From contig JBGZAX010000081.1 in NCBI GenBank assembly GCA_041844335.1, positions 1 through 37,915 on the forward strand: 37,915 nucleotides of DNA. Reading direction: 5' to 3'. This DNA is from CAUUFM01 sp041844335 (GTDB lineage Bacteria; Bacillota; Clostridia; Lachnospirales; Lachnospiraceae). The translations under genes were made by a program, and so were the position numbers. Shown one piece after another: positions 25,172 through 33,271 of this stretch. The notes under the pieces were generated by a model, which made no database searches, had not been told where the DNA came from, and saw only the letters and a program-made list of their open reading frames with translations. The stretch's first letter is position 1. Each line of letters starts with the position of its first letter.

Positions 25172-25254
25172 TATATTTAACAATTATTATTTATTTTATA
25201 TTAACATAAATTCTCAGAAAACTACATTTTATCTATCTTCAGACAGAATTTCAG

Positions 25255-26316
25255 TTAATTTTCTTTTTTTGTTCCATCATCAGGTTTCGCTTCATCCTGC
25301 GATGAGTTGTCCGTAGGTGTACCCGATGTGCTTTGACTTGTGTCCTCTGCAGTATTGCCTGTTGCTGCATCCGTTCCCGCCTGAGTCTCGCCAGTACCTG
25401 TAACATCTCCGGAAACATTATCCGCCTCTTTTTTCTTTTCCGTCTTTTTTTCGACTTTCGGCAGCTTAAAATCATTGTTTCTGATATCATCCCTATAAAA
25501 CTTTTCATAATATTTGTCAAGAATGGTATCCAAATCGCTGCCTTTCTTTAATATAAGAATTTCCACTCTTCTATTCTTACTTCGATTTTCGGCGGTATCA
25601 TACTTTGCAACCGACTTATGCTGTCCGAAGAACTGTCCCACGAATTTATTTGCATCCAAATCCTTTTGCTGGGCAAGATACACAATTACCTCCATAGAAC
25701 GCAGAGCCGACAATGTAAAGTCCGTTCTTATATTGTTGGGCCTTTTAGGATCTCCTTGAGATGTATGTCCAAGCACATCAACTTCTCCGATTAGATTACT
25801 CGCCTGTCCGAGTATCTTTGAAAACTGCTTTAATACTTTTTTACCATTATCTGTCAGTGCCGAGTCGTCTCCTCTAAAGAATACTCTGTCCTGGAATGTG
25901 ATAAACGTAGCATTCGCTCCGACGGCACCCTGTGCTGCCGATTTTGAACTGCTGTCCGCACTGTCGTTGCTTTTTTGAATCTGCACATCATCTTTGTTTA
26001 AGCCCATATTGGCGGCAGCCTCAACTAAGGTATAATACAAATCGTCAAAGTTTTGTATGGTGTTCTCTGCGGGTTTTTCCATAGAGCCCTTTATATCAAA
26101 ATCCCCGTCCTGTGCAGTAACATCCGTGACTATCTGACTGACAGTTTTTGCATAATTAGGGTTTAAACTCTTTACCAATATTTCCCATTTGATCTGATCC
26201 GCACTTGATATCGCATACAGCAAAACGAAGAAACAAAGCAACAGCGTAACCATGTCGGCATAGGTATTAAGCCATGAGCCTTCGCCTCCGCCTCCGCCTC
26301 CTGATCGTCTTTTCAT
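25255..26316 (-). CDS. motB: Stator protein MotB with an extended low-complexity tail
   Basis: A 353-residue protein that pairs with MotA to form the ion-driven stator. A six-glycine run (6-11) comes first. The single membrane helix (about 17-40) carries the ion-binding D21 in TYADMVTLLLCFFVLLYAIS. The OmpA-like peptidoglycan-binding domain spans about residues 140-280, with DVLGHTSQGD and NRSKNRRVEILI. The last 65-70 residues are lysine-rich then Thr/Gly/Ser/Asp-rich with no recognisable domain, unusual for MotB. Whether it uses protons or sodium cannot be decided from the sequence. It follows motA by 17 bases. Confidence 0.95.
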   Translation of the reverse strand: MKRRSGGGGGGEGSWLNTYADMVTLLLCFFVLLYAISSADQIKWEILVKSLNPNYAKTVSQIVTDVTAQDGDFDIKGSMEKPAENTIQNFDDLYYTLVEAAANMGLNKDDVQIQKSNDSADSSSKSAAQGAVGANATFITFQDRVFFRGDDSALTDNGKKVLKQFSKILGQASNLIGEVDVLGHTSQGDPKRPNNIRTDFTLSALRSMEVIVYLAQQKDLDANKFVGQFFGQHKSVAKYDTAENRSKNRRVEILILKKGSDLDTILDKYYEKFYRDDIRNNDFKLPKVEKKTEKKKEADNVSGDVTGTGETQAGTDAATGNTAEDTSQSTSGTPTDNSSQDEAKPDDGTKKEN

Positions 26317-26333
26317 AAGCTATTCACCTACCC

Positions 26334-27173
26334 TTATTCATCACCGCCGCCGCCTGATCTTCCGGCTGCAAGCAGCTTATCCTTTTGCTTTTGTGACAAT
26401 AATGACAACAGTTTTTCTCTTAAGAACTTCGGGTTATCTCCTGATTGTATGGATAAAACACCCTCTATTATTATCATTCTATACAAGATTTCCTCATCAT
26501 TTCTGATAGAAAGCTTTTTAGCTATCGGCAAATAAATAGCATTTGACATCAATGAACCGTAAAATGTGGTAATAAGAGCCACCGCCATATTCTTTCCTAA
26601 TGATGAAGCGGCATTCGAGTCACTGAAGTCAAGCCCCTTAAGCATGTTTACAAGTCCAACAAGGGTTCCTATCATACCGAAACCCGGTGCATAAGCTGCT
26701 CCTGCCGCCCATATGGCCCCTCCGGCATCATGCCTTGCCGCCATTTCATCGACCTGAGCCTCAAGCATCTGTCTGGTTTTTTCGGGATCCGTACCATCTA
26801 CAACCATCATAATAGCCTGTTTAAAAAATGGATCCTCTATGCCCTCCGCTTTTTCTTCAAGAGCAAGCAATCCGCTTTTTCTTGCCAGCTGCGCCAACTC
26901 CTCCATCTGATCTATGGCAGGAGCCGGATTAAACTTATTTCCTTTGGTACATATAATAACATGCTTCATCATATTTTTAATATGTGAAAAGGGAAATGCG
27001 GATATAATACATGTGTTTGTACCGATAACAACGATGATAATTGATGAAATGTCGATAAAGTTTCCGAGTGCCGCAAAATCGATTGAAACACCGTCTGCTC
27101 CGATGGTAAAAATTATACCGAATACCATTACGGCAAATGATAAAACTATACCAAGAAATGTAGAAATGTCCAT
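26334..27173 (-). CDS. motA: Stator protein MotA
   Basis: A 279-residue membrane protein with four predicted helices (two near residues 5-60, two near 155-220) and a cytoplasmic loop that contacts FliG. The conserved APGFGMIGTLVGLVNMLKGL (about 162-181) and the AVALITTFYGSLMSNAIYLPIA segment are MotA hallmarks. It ends in a short glycine run (SGGGGDE). The ATG has GGAGGACA upstream. The 83-base gap before it holds only a weak promoter-like match and an AT-rich AGTCTAAAT repeat. Confidence 0.95.
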   Translation of the reverse strand: MDISTFLGIVLSFAVMVFGIIFTIGADGVSIDFAALGNFIDISSIIIVVIGTNTCIISAFPFSHIKNMMKHVIICTKGNKFNPAPAIDQMEELAQLARKSGLLALEEKAEGIEDPFFKQAIMMVVDGTDPEKTRQMLEAQVDEMAARHDAGGAIWAAGAAYAPGFGMIGTLVGLVNMLKGLDFSDSNAASSLGKNMAVALITTFYGSLMSNAIYLPIAKKLSIRNDEEILYRMIIIEGVLSIQSGDNPKFLREKLLSLLSQKQKDKLLAAGRSGGGGDE

Positions 27174-27256
27174 GTTCTGTCCTCCAAAAGTCTAAATATA
27201 ATTTAGTCTAAATAATTTATATATAAAATAGTGTCTGAACTATCATGCTTTCAAAT

Positions 27257-27499
27257 TTATTCTTCATTTTTTTCTCTCTTTTTCTTTGTAGGCTTATTTT
27301 GTATTACTTTAGGCATTGCACTGTTTATCTGTGCATAATAATGCACTATTCTGTCAATTACAGTATCAGTATCCTCTTGAACCAGATGAAATTTCCCGTT
27401 CGCCATTACCACCTTGGTCTCAGGTATCATCTCAACATATTCTATTTGCCTGCAATTAAGTACAAATTCCTCTTCATTCAGTCTAGTTAAACGAATCAT
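27257..27499 (-). CDS. Flagellar protein FlbD / SwrD
   Basis: A small 80-residue protein of the FlbD family, called SwrD in Bacillus, where it raises motor torque. The family core is at residues 1-60: MIRLTRLNEEEFVLNCRQIEYVE, then PETKVVMANGKFHLVQEDTDTVIDRI. The last 15 residues are lysine- and glutamate-rich. Its place directly ahead of motA and motB is conserved in Firmicutes and fits a role with the stator. It is not the Caulobacter regulator also named FlbD. AAAGGA lies close to the ATG, just after the stem-loop behind flgE. Confidence 0.88.
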   Translation of the reverse strand: MIRLTRLNEEEFVLNCRQIEYVEMIPETKVVMANGKFHLVQEDTDTVIDRIVHYYAQINSAMPKVIQNKPTKKKREKNEE

Positions 27500-27516
27500 A
27501 TTATCCTTTCATATGC

Positions 27517-27540
27517 CTGTGTACCCTTTCGGGTACACAG
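27517..27540 (-). other. Perfect stem-loop between flgE and flbD
   Basis: On the minus strand, CTGTGTACCC-GAAA-GGGTACACAG is a perfect 10-bp stem with a GAAA tetraloop. It begins 9 bases after the flgE stop and ends just upstream of the flbD ribosome site. There is no following T-run, so it is not a standard terminator. It could protect the flgE message from 3' decay or lower flbD translation. Confidence 0.75.
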
Positions 27541-27548
27541 GACTTTGA

Positions 27549-28646
27549 TTATCTCTTCATTCCTATCAGTGTTTCAAGCATTTCGTCGGTTACAGTTATG
27601 ATCTTGGAGTTCGCCTGATAACCTCTCTGCGTGGTGACCATGTCACTGAATTCCTTAGCCACATCTGAATTTGACATCTCAAGATAGCCTACCACAAGTG
27701 TTCCTCCTGTAGACGGAGTCGGCTTTCCGATAAAGCAGTTGCCGGCGTTTCCGTTGTTTGAATAAGACCAATAGCTGCCTACGGTCTTCTGAAGACCCTG
27801 CGGGTTCTCAAAGGTAGCCAAAGCCACTCTGCCGATAGTGATTTCTTTTCCCGTTGTTTTCTGAATACCTATAAGAGTACCGTTTCCGTCCAGCTTGTAG
27901 CTTTCTATCTTGTACTGCTGTTTATTGGGATCTTTAGGATCAATAGGTACACACAGAGCTTCAAGCCTTCCTTTTAAATTGGCATGAGCATATGGTGTAG
28001 CACCGTCATCTAAATATGTAACCTTGTCTCCGCTGCCGTTTTCCTTAAGTCCGTCTCTAAATGTAGCCTGCTCAGGATCCTTGCCTGCCGGAACATTTAC
28101 CTGTTGATGACATCTGAAACCGTAGATATATCTTCTTTGATTATCCACCAGATAGCCGTTATCATCTATAGAAAAAGAACCCACTCTCGAATACTCGAAT
28201 GATGTATTATCTATACCGTTCGGATTAGCCGCCGCATCGGTGTTTACCTTATAAACGGATCCTCCCTTATTTATATCAGTTTCATAATCACTGACAGCCA
28301 TACCGCCGTTCTTTTTAAGAGTACCGGTGATATAATAACCCAATCCGTCTATCATATTATCAAGTGTATTGGAACTCGGTGCCGGCGCTCCCTTTGTAAG
28401 ATCCGGAGTTACCGATGAAATCTTCGCACCGTATCCGAGCTGCGTAGGGTTCATGCCGCCATATCCGCCCTCCACCGTCTGTCCTCCGGTCGATGCCGCA
28501 GATGTGCTGTACATAACATCCGTCATATTCGTAGCATAGGACTTAAAGCTCCATGTGTTTACGTTTGCCACGTTGTTACCGATTACGTCCATTTTAGCCT
28601 GATGTGTTCTAAGACCGGCAACTCCGGCATACATTGATCTAACCAT
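27549..28646 (-). CDS. flgE: Flagellar hook protein FlgE
   Basis: A 365-residue hook subunit. The N-terminus MVRSMYAGVAGLRTHQAKMDVIGNNVANVNTWSFK is the conserved axial helix; SFK replaces the more usual GFK. The C-terminus SNSDVAKEFSDMVTTQRGYQANSKIITVTDEMLETLIGMKR is the closing helix typical of FlgE. It is exported by the flagellar system and assembles under the FlgD cap. The ATG has AAAGGAAGG upstream. Stem-loops lie on both sides of the gene within the operon, which suggests its message level is set separately. Confidence 0.95.
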   Translation of the reverse strand: MVRSMYAGVAGLRTHQAKMDVIGNNVANVNTWSFKSYATNMTDVMYSTSAASTGGQTVEGGYGGMNPTQLGYGAKISSVTPDLTKGAPAPSSNTLDNMIDGLGYYITGTLKKNGGMAVSDYETDINKGGSVYKVNTDAAANPNGIDNTSFEYSRVGSFSIDDNGYLVDNQRRYIYGFRCHQQVNVPAGKDPEQATFRDGLKENGSGDKVTYLDDGATPYAHANLKGRLEALCVPIDPKDPNKQQYKIESYKLDGNGTLIGIQKTTGKEITIGRVALATFENPQGLQKTVGSYWSYSNNGNAGNCFIGKPTPSTGGTLVVGYLEMSNSDVAKEFSDMVTTQRGYQANSKIITVTDEMLETLIGMKR

Positions 28647-28694
28647 CTGTTATTTCCTTCCTTTCAATAATAAAAATTAATTGAACGTGGTATT

Positions 28695-28717
28695 TTGTCG
28701 GTCAGTCGCACCGACAA
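28695..28717 (-). other. Stem-loop in the leader of flgE
   Basis: TTGTCGGT (28695-28702) pairs perfectly with ACCGACAA (28710-28717) across a 7-base loop. It lies in the 93-base gap between the small flagellar gene and flgE, about 35 bases before the flgE ribosome site. On the minus strand it is followed by AAAATA, not a T-run. A processing or stabilising element is more likely than a terminator. Confidence 0.6.
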
Positions 28718-28739
28718 TAAGACTTCCCTAAGGTCCGGT

Positions 28740-29123
28740 CTACAGTACCACCGCTCCGTCAATATTGGTAAATATATTTTCTTTCATTTCATTTTCTGAA
28801 ATCCCCGTGACTACCGTCCTGTTAGGCACATTCACTATGAAAGCCCCTCTGTCTGATATCACAACAATGTCGTTAGCTCCCTTATTTTCAGCCTCTTTTA
28901 CAGCCTTTTTGAGTTTTTCTACAAAGCTGTCGCTAAGATCTATTCCTCGTTGTTCTATTCTCAATGATGCGTGTTTTGAAATTTTAATGGCATCGGCATC
29001 AATTTTTTCAATGCCGTTTTTTAAGATTTCCGTAAAATTCGCACCTTTGCTTGCTTGCAGATTCTGTAGTCTTAAAGCTGAAATGTCGGATATTTTGGAA
29101 TTTCCTCTAATCTCAATTCCCAT
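28740..29123 (-). CDS. Small flagellar operon protein (TIGR02530-type)
   Basis: A 127-residue soluble protein matching the conserved flagellar operon protein found between flgD and flgE in many Firmicutes. The central pattern ISKHASLRIEQRGIDLSD (about residues 48-65) and the late DRGAFIVNVPNRTVVTGI are the recognisable parts. Its function is not established. Its place beside flgD and flgE suggests a role in hook building or its control. The ATG has GAGGAG overlapping the flgD stop region. Confidence 0.8.
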   Translation of the reverse strand: MGIEIRGNSKISDISALRLQNLQASKGANFTEILKNGIEKIDADAIKISKHASLRIEQRGIDLSDSFVEKLKKAVKEAENKGANDIVVISDRGAFIVNVPNRTVVTGISENEMKENIFTNIDGAVVL

Positions 29124-29132
29124 TTTTTCTCC

Positions 29133-30020
29133 TCACCCTACAGGAGTGATTATTTTATTCCTGTTCTCCTGTTCACTGTATTTAGGTAATGTTTTTTCCT
29201 CTACACCCTTTTCTTCTATTACAGTCATAGGGGGCATAGCATTTTCAGCATCCGTGCCTGTAGCCGAAATATGTCTTAACGTAGCGCTTACAGGTGTTAA
29301 TCTTTCGCCCACATTTATATCCTCGCTGCTTGCATTTATTATAGCTGCAGTATTATCTGTATCTAATGCAGTCAGAGCTTCAGCTGTCGCATTATTTTCA
29401 TTGCTCGCCGATACACTCGTCATTGCAGAAGGTGTATTTGCTGAAGAACTCGTCGTTCCCGTACTTCCCGTCGTATTTCCGGATCCTGTCGTACTTCCGG
29501 TATTAGGTGTTCCGGTTATCGGAGGTGTCGCGGTGCTGCCTGAATTATTCGCAGCATTTCCGTTATTTTCAGTCTTTTTCTTGTCTTCCTTCTCATTACC
29601 GGTTTTTCCTATCTGCATTATCTGAGATGCCTTGTATTCCGTACCGTTCACCCATACGGTGGTTTCTCTGCCTGAAAGGTTTATTCCCGTTACGACGCCT
29701 TTCACCTCTTCTACCTTGTCCGAATCCTTTTTCTTAACGGCTATAGTCACTTCCTTGCCCATCATAGAGGTGGTATAAGATGTCATTATCATGGTATTCA
29801 TATTTTCTATGCTGCTTATCATGGACATCTGCGTCATCTGATTAAGCATATCGCTGCTGTTAGCAGGATTGCTGGGATCCTGATATTTAAGCTGTGCCGC
29901 CATAATCTTATAAAAATCGCTCATGCTCATCTGTGCGTTAGTAGACAATACTGTCTTTCTGTTCTTTAATAACGCCGTATTGGCAGGATTACTAACGGCA
30001 TCCACTCTATTATCCGGCAT
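29133..30020 (-). CDS. flgD: Hook cap protein FlgD with a long Ser/Thr/Gly-rich tail
   Basis: A 295-residue hook scaffolding protein. The FlgD core is at about residues 30-85 (MSDFYKIMAAQLKYQDPSNPANSSDMLNQMTQMS), followed by a small beta domain to about residue 140 (MMGKEVTIAV... VNGTEYKASQIMQIGK). Residues about 145-295 are low-complexity, rich in Thr, Ser, Gly, Asn and Ala, with no recognised fold. The start is the ATG at 30020, seven bases after AAAGGAGG; the ATG at 30026 is too near that site. FlgD caps the growing hook and is discarded or replaced later. The tail is longer than in textbook FlgD. Confidence 0.92.
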   Translation of the reverse strand: MPDNRVDAVSNPANTALLKNRKTVLSTNAQMSMSDFYKIMAAQLKYQDPSNPANSSDMLNQMTQMSMISSIENMNTMIMTSYTTSMMGKEVTIAVKKKDSDKVEEVKGVVTGINLSGRETTVWVNGTEYKASQIMQIGKTGNEKEDKKKTENNGNAANNSGSTATPPITGTPNTGSTTGSGNTTGSTGTTSSSANTPSAMTSVSASNENNATAEALTALDTDNTAAIINASSEDINVGERLTPVSATLRHISATGTDAENAMPPMTVIEEKGVEEKTLPKYSEQENRNKIITPVG

Positions 30021-30033
30021 TTTCATACCTCCT

Positions 30034-31425
30034 TTAATTAATTCCTAAACGTAAACGTGACAAAAAGCTTGTCGCTTCATCCGCCGCCCGTCTGTTTTGT
30101 CTCTCCTCCTGCTGTCTGCTCTGCTGCTCATAAAAAGCATCCTTTGAATTATCCTTGTTATTCTGATTAAGATAATCCTGTCTGTTATCCGGATGAACAT
30201 TCACCATTACCGGCTCCTCCAGCTTTTTAGCTAAAATACCCGCTATTTCACCGGACCTGTCCTTTAACAGATGATAGGTCTTTTCCGCCTCACATAGTAT
30301 GCTTACCGCAACCCCTGATGCCGTCTGTTTAACCTGCATCATAAGCTTTCCTAAGCTTGCCGGATTAAGCATCAATTCCAACGTATCATTTTTAGATATC
30401 GATGAGGCATTCATATAATCAGCTATCCGCTCTATTACCTGAATTCTAAGCTCATTATCTTCTGAAACATTATCTGTCGTTTCAATATTTAAATCCGCAT
30501 TTACATTATCTGTTACAGCTTTAGAAGCTTTATGATCAACCGTGTTTACCAATCTGTCAGAAATATCAAATTCAATCTTTTCTTCCTTTTTCGAAGAGCC
30601 TTCCTCATCACTGCCGCTGTTAAAGCTGTACTCTACCGCCCGGTCTTCATTAGGATTAATCTCAAGGCTTACTGTATTCTCGGCATTAACACCTGCTCTG
30701 TCGTAGGTTTTTGTATCTTCACCCGCCGTATGCTTAAGCTCTTTAAACAAACCGCCGATTTCCTTAATATCAGCATCCTTAATCTCATCTAAGCCTATCT
30801 TCTCATTTTGAGAAGCTGCCTTATCTGTGGCATTACTTTTGATTTCATCTGTGCCCTTTGCGCCGAAGGATATTTCATTTAAGTGATTTTTGCTCTCTTC
30901 AATGTCAGAATTTTTAAGCTCCTCGACAACCGAATTGCCGAAAAGTATCTGTGTATTTTCTTCCGCAGCGGCAATCTCTCCTGTCGCATTTACAAACGGC
31001 AGCTCTTCCGTATTCGGCATTATCAGCATATTTTTCACCATATTGTCGGTATTTAAAATAGCCTTAGCCTCCAAAACCTTAGTCTCGCCATTCAACGCCG
31101 TGTTATCAGTCTTTACCTCCGACGAGCTGTTCGCCGAATTGGAATGAACGGATGCCGCCTTGCTGTAGGTAACATCATCTACCCTATCAATTTTTTTGCT
31201 CTTATTGTCCTTAGACTTCAAATTTTCATTCAACCTGGTCTTTTCCACAGGCTTTTTGTCAGGCTTTTTTTCTATGGTCAGCTTTTTATCATTTTCAGCT
31301 ATCCTAAGCTGCATGCTGTTCTTGAACTCTTCTACAGTGTCCTCGCTTCTTTTTATAGCCTCATTAAGCATAGGATTTTTACCTGATCTGTCCATATTTC
31401 TTATTAAATTGTCATTCACCTGCAC
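30034..31425 (-). CDS. fliK: Hook-length control protein FliK
   Basis: A 463-residue protein. The first roughly 350 residues are hydrophilic, rich in Lys, Glu, Asn and Asp, and poorly conserved, as expected of the ruler part. The conserved hook domain is at about residues 360-420 (LELMLNPASLGKLMMQVKQ... VAVSILCEAEKTYHLLKDR), which contacts FlhB to switch export specificity. The start is GTG at 31425, 10 bases after AAGGAGG; an upstream in-frame TTG at 31446 would put the ribosome site inside the gene. It lies between fliJ and flgD. Confidence 0.9.
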   Translation of the reverse strand: MQVNDNLIRNMDRSGKNPMLNEAIKRSEDTVEEFKNSMQLRIAENDKKLTIEKKPDKKPVEKTRLNENLKSKDNKSKKIDRVDDVTYSKAASVHSNSANSSSEVKTDNTALNGETKVLEAKAILNTDNMVKNMLIMPNTEELPFVNATGEIAAAEENTQILFGNSVVEELKNSDIEESKNHLNEISFGAKGTDEIKSNATDKAASQNEKIGLDEIKDADIKEIGGLFKELKHTAGEDTKTYDRAGVNAENTVSLEINPNEDRAVEYSFNSGSDEEGSSKKEEKIEFDISDRLVNTVDHKASKAVTDNVNADLNIETTDNVSEDNELRIQVIERIADYMNASSISKNDTLELMLNPASLGKLMMQVKQTASGVAVSILCEAEKTYHLLKDRSGEIAGILAKKLEEPVMVNVHPDNRQDYLNQNNKDNSKDAFYEQQSRQQEERQNRRAADEATSFLSRLRLGIN

Positions 31426-31492
31426 CTTTCTTTCACCTCCTTTCAAGTATTTTTATATATATCAAATCCTCTCACGAGGAAAGATATCGAAC

Positions 31493-31936
31493 TTATAATA
31501 TAACCATTCTGTTTGTGATAAACTCCTCAACTGCAAGCTCCTGAACCGCTGTAAGCTCTCTATTATATTCTTTTACTTTTTTTTCCTTAAGCTTTTCCAG
31601 AGATTGTACATCCTGCTTTGCACGGACAACCTCTGCTCTTTTTTTAGCTTCCAACAGTTTTAAATCATCTAAGGCTTTATTTTCTCTTTTGATTTGCATA
31701 TCAATGCTTTCCAAATAAAACTCTATCTGTAATATTCTTTCTATATGAAGATTGCCTTTAAACTTTTCCCTGTTATAATCCTCACAAACCTCAATATATT
31801 TTTGCTCCAAACGTTCTATTTCTTCTTCTTTTCTTCTGATGTCGATCAGGATTTTAGCATGCTCATTTTTCAGTCCGTCAAGTATCTGATCCTTATATTT
31901 AAGCACCTTTTCTAAGCGAAAATCAAATTTTTTCAA
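31493..31936 (-). CDS. fliJ: Flagellar export chaperone FliJ
   Basis: A 147-residue protein that is almost entirely alpha-helical coiled coil, rich in Lys, Glu, Leu and Arg. The N-terminus FDFRLEKVLKYKDQI is the common FliJ start. FliJ links the FliI ATPase to FlhA and recycles chaperones. The start is TTG at 31936, nine bases after GAGG. It sits 18 bases after fliI, its usual neighbour, and this placement supports the call in a family with low sequence conservation. Confidence 0.88.
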   Translation of the reverse strand: MKKFDFRLEKVLKYKDQILDGLKNEHAKILIDIRRKEEEIERLEQKYIEVCEDYNREKFKGNLHIERILQIEFYLESIDMQIKRENKALDDLKLLEAKKRAEVVRAKQDVQSLEKLKEKKVKEYNRELTAVQELAVEEFITNRMVIL

Positions 31937-31954
31937 TACAAGTCACCTCTTAAT

Positions 31955-33259
31955 TTACATCACTATTTCCTGCATCATATGAATAGCTCCCTCAAGATCC
32001 GATTTTTCACCGATTTCCTGTTTCAAAAAGCTGTTCATAGCATCTATCTTTGCGATAGCCACGTCAAGCATCGGATTGCTGCCCTTTTTATAAGCTCCGA
32101 TAGAAATTAAGTCCGCATTTTTTTCATAGATGCTCAGATAATCTCTAAACTTCGCCGCTATTTTCTTATGTTCAGGATCCGCAATATTTGACATAAGTCT
32201 TGAAATACTGGCAGATACGTCAATAGCCGGATAATGGTTTTCATTGGCAAGCCTGCGGCTTAGGACTATATGCCCGTCAAGAATAGATCTGGCGGTGTCC
32301 GAAATCGGTTCATTTACATCATCGCCCTCCACCAAAACGGTATAAACTCCTGTAATCGAACCCTTCGTAAACTTCCCGGCTCTCTCTAAAAGCTTGGGAA
32401 ACTCTGCATATATTGACGGGGTATAACCTCTTGCTACAGGCGGCTCTCCGGTAGCAAGTCCTATATCTCTTTGTGCCATTGCAAAACGTGTGAGCGAGTC
32501 CATCATTAAAAGCACATCAAGACCCTTATCTCTAAAATATTCCGCCACTGTTGTAGCCACCAAAGGACATTTTACTCTAAGCATTGCCGGCTGATCGGAT
32601 GTAGCAACCACTATAACCGATCTTGCCATACCCTCAGGCCCCAAATCCTGCTCAACGAACTCCAAAAGCTCTCTGCCACGCTCACCTACCAAGGCTATAA
32701 CATTTATATCCGCCTTGACATTCCTTGCTATCATGCCCATAGTAGTACTCTTTCCCACACCTGAGCCTGCAAATATGCCCACTCTCTGCCCCTTGCCTAT
32801 GGTAAGCAGTCCGTCTATAGCTCTTACACCGAACTCAAGTCTCTCTTCTATTCTGGGTCTGTCCAAGGGGTTGGTTCCCTGTACGTTATTTACCTCGTAA
32901 TAAGCATCAGCCTTTATCGCTCCCTTATTATCAAGAGGTCTTCCCATGGAATCTATTATTCTGCCTACCAAATCGTCACTGACAGGTATCATCAGCCGCT
33001 TGCCGGTGTTCCTTACAAAGGTTCCGGCTGCAATTCCGGTAATATTTTCATAGGCCATCAGCTGAATTTTACCGTTCTTGAATCCCACAACCTCTACAGG
33101 AATTTGATGATCGTCAGCCTCATTATAGATATAGCCGATATCTCCAATTCTGGCATTTCCTCCCGACGCCTCCATAGACAGTCCTACGATATTTTCGATT
33201 TTGCTGATATGACTGACCGATTCAGTTTTTTTAATTAGTGAAGCCAGGTCATTTATCAT
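31955..33259 (-). CDS. fliI: Flagellar export ATPase FliI
   Basis: A 434-residue ATPase of the type III secretion family, related to the F1 beta subunit. Walker A is GSGVGKST at residues 165-172, Walker B is in DVLLMMDSLTRFAMAQRDIGLA, and the family signature PPVARGYTPSIYAEFPKLLERAG follows. It powers substrate unfolding and entry together with FliH and FliJ, which flank it here. The ATG has AGGAGAG upstream. Usual length. Confidence 0.97.
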   Translation of the reverse strand: MINDLASLIKKTESVSHISKIENIVGLSMEASGGNARIGDIGYIYNEADDHQIPVEVVGFKNGKIQLMAYENITGIAAGTFVRNTGKRLMIPVSDDLVGRIIDSMGRPLDNKGAIKADAYYEVNNVQGTNPLDRPRIEERLEFGVRAIDGLLTIGKGQRVGIFAGSGVGKSTTMGMIARNVKADINVIALVGERGRELLEFVEQDLGPEGMARSVIVVATSDQPAMLRVKCPLVATTVAEYFRDKGLDVLLMMDSLTRFAMAQRDIGLATGEPPVARGYTPSIYAEFPKLLERAGKFTKGSITGVYTVLVEGDDVNEPISDTARSILDGHIVLSRRLANENHYPAIDVSASISRLMSNIADPEHKKIAAKFRDYLSIYEKNADLISIGAYKKGSNPMLDVAIAKIDAMNSFLKQEIGEKSDLEGAIHMMQEIVM

Positions 33260-33271
33260 TGCGCATCTCTC

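Noticed and set aside
25251..25520. An 89-residue Arg/Lys-rich minus-strand frame overlapping the end of motB
   Set aside because: It reads the low-complexity motB tail in another frame. It has no ribosome site, and the basic composition follows from the repeated codons.
27225..27254. Possible promoter in front of motA (TTGAAA, 18 bases, TATTTT)
   Set aside because: The -10 box has only four of six matches in a very AT-rich gap where such matches are expected by chance.
27517..27540. The flgE-flbD hairpin as an operon terminator
   Set aside because: No T-run follows the stem on the transcribed strand, and the next flagellar gene starts 18 bases later, so it is listed as a stem-loop of unknown role.
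28765..29625. A 286-residue open frame on the plus strand opposite flgD and the small flagellar gene
   Set aside because: It is a shadow of two well-supported genes. Its hydrophobic Ser/Phe/Pro-rich composition is the antisense of their codons, and it has no family match that I recognise.
31467..31480. Small stem-loop TCCTC / GAGGA between fliJ and fliK
   Set aside because: The stem is only five base pairs. It is interesting beside the flgE hairpins but too weak to call on its own.
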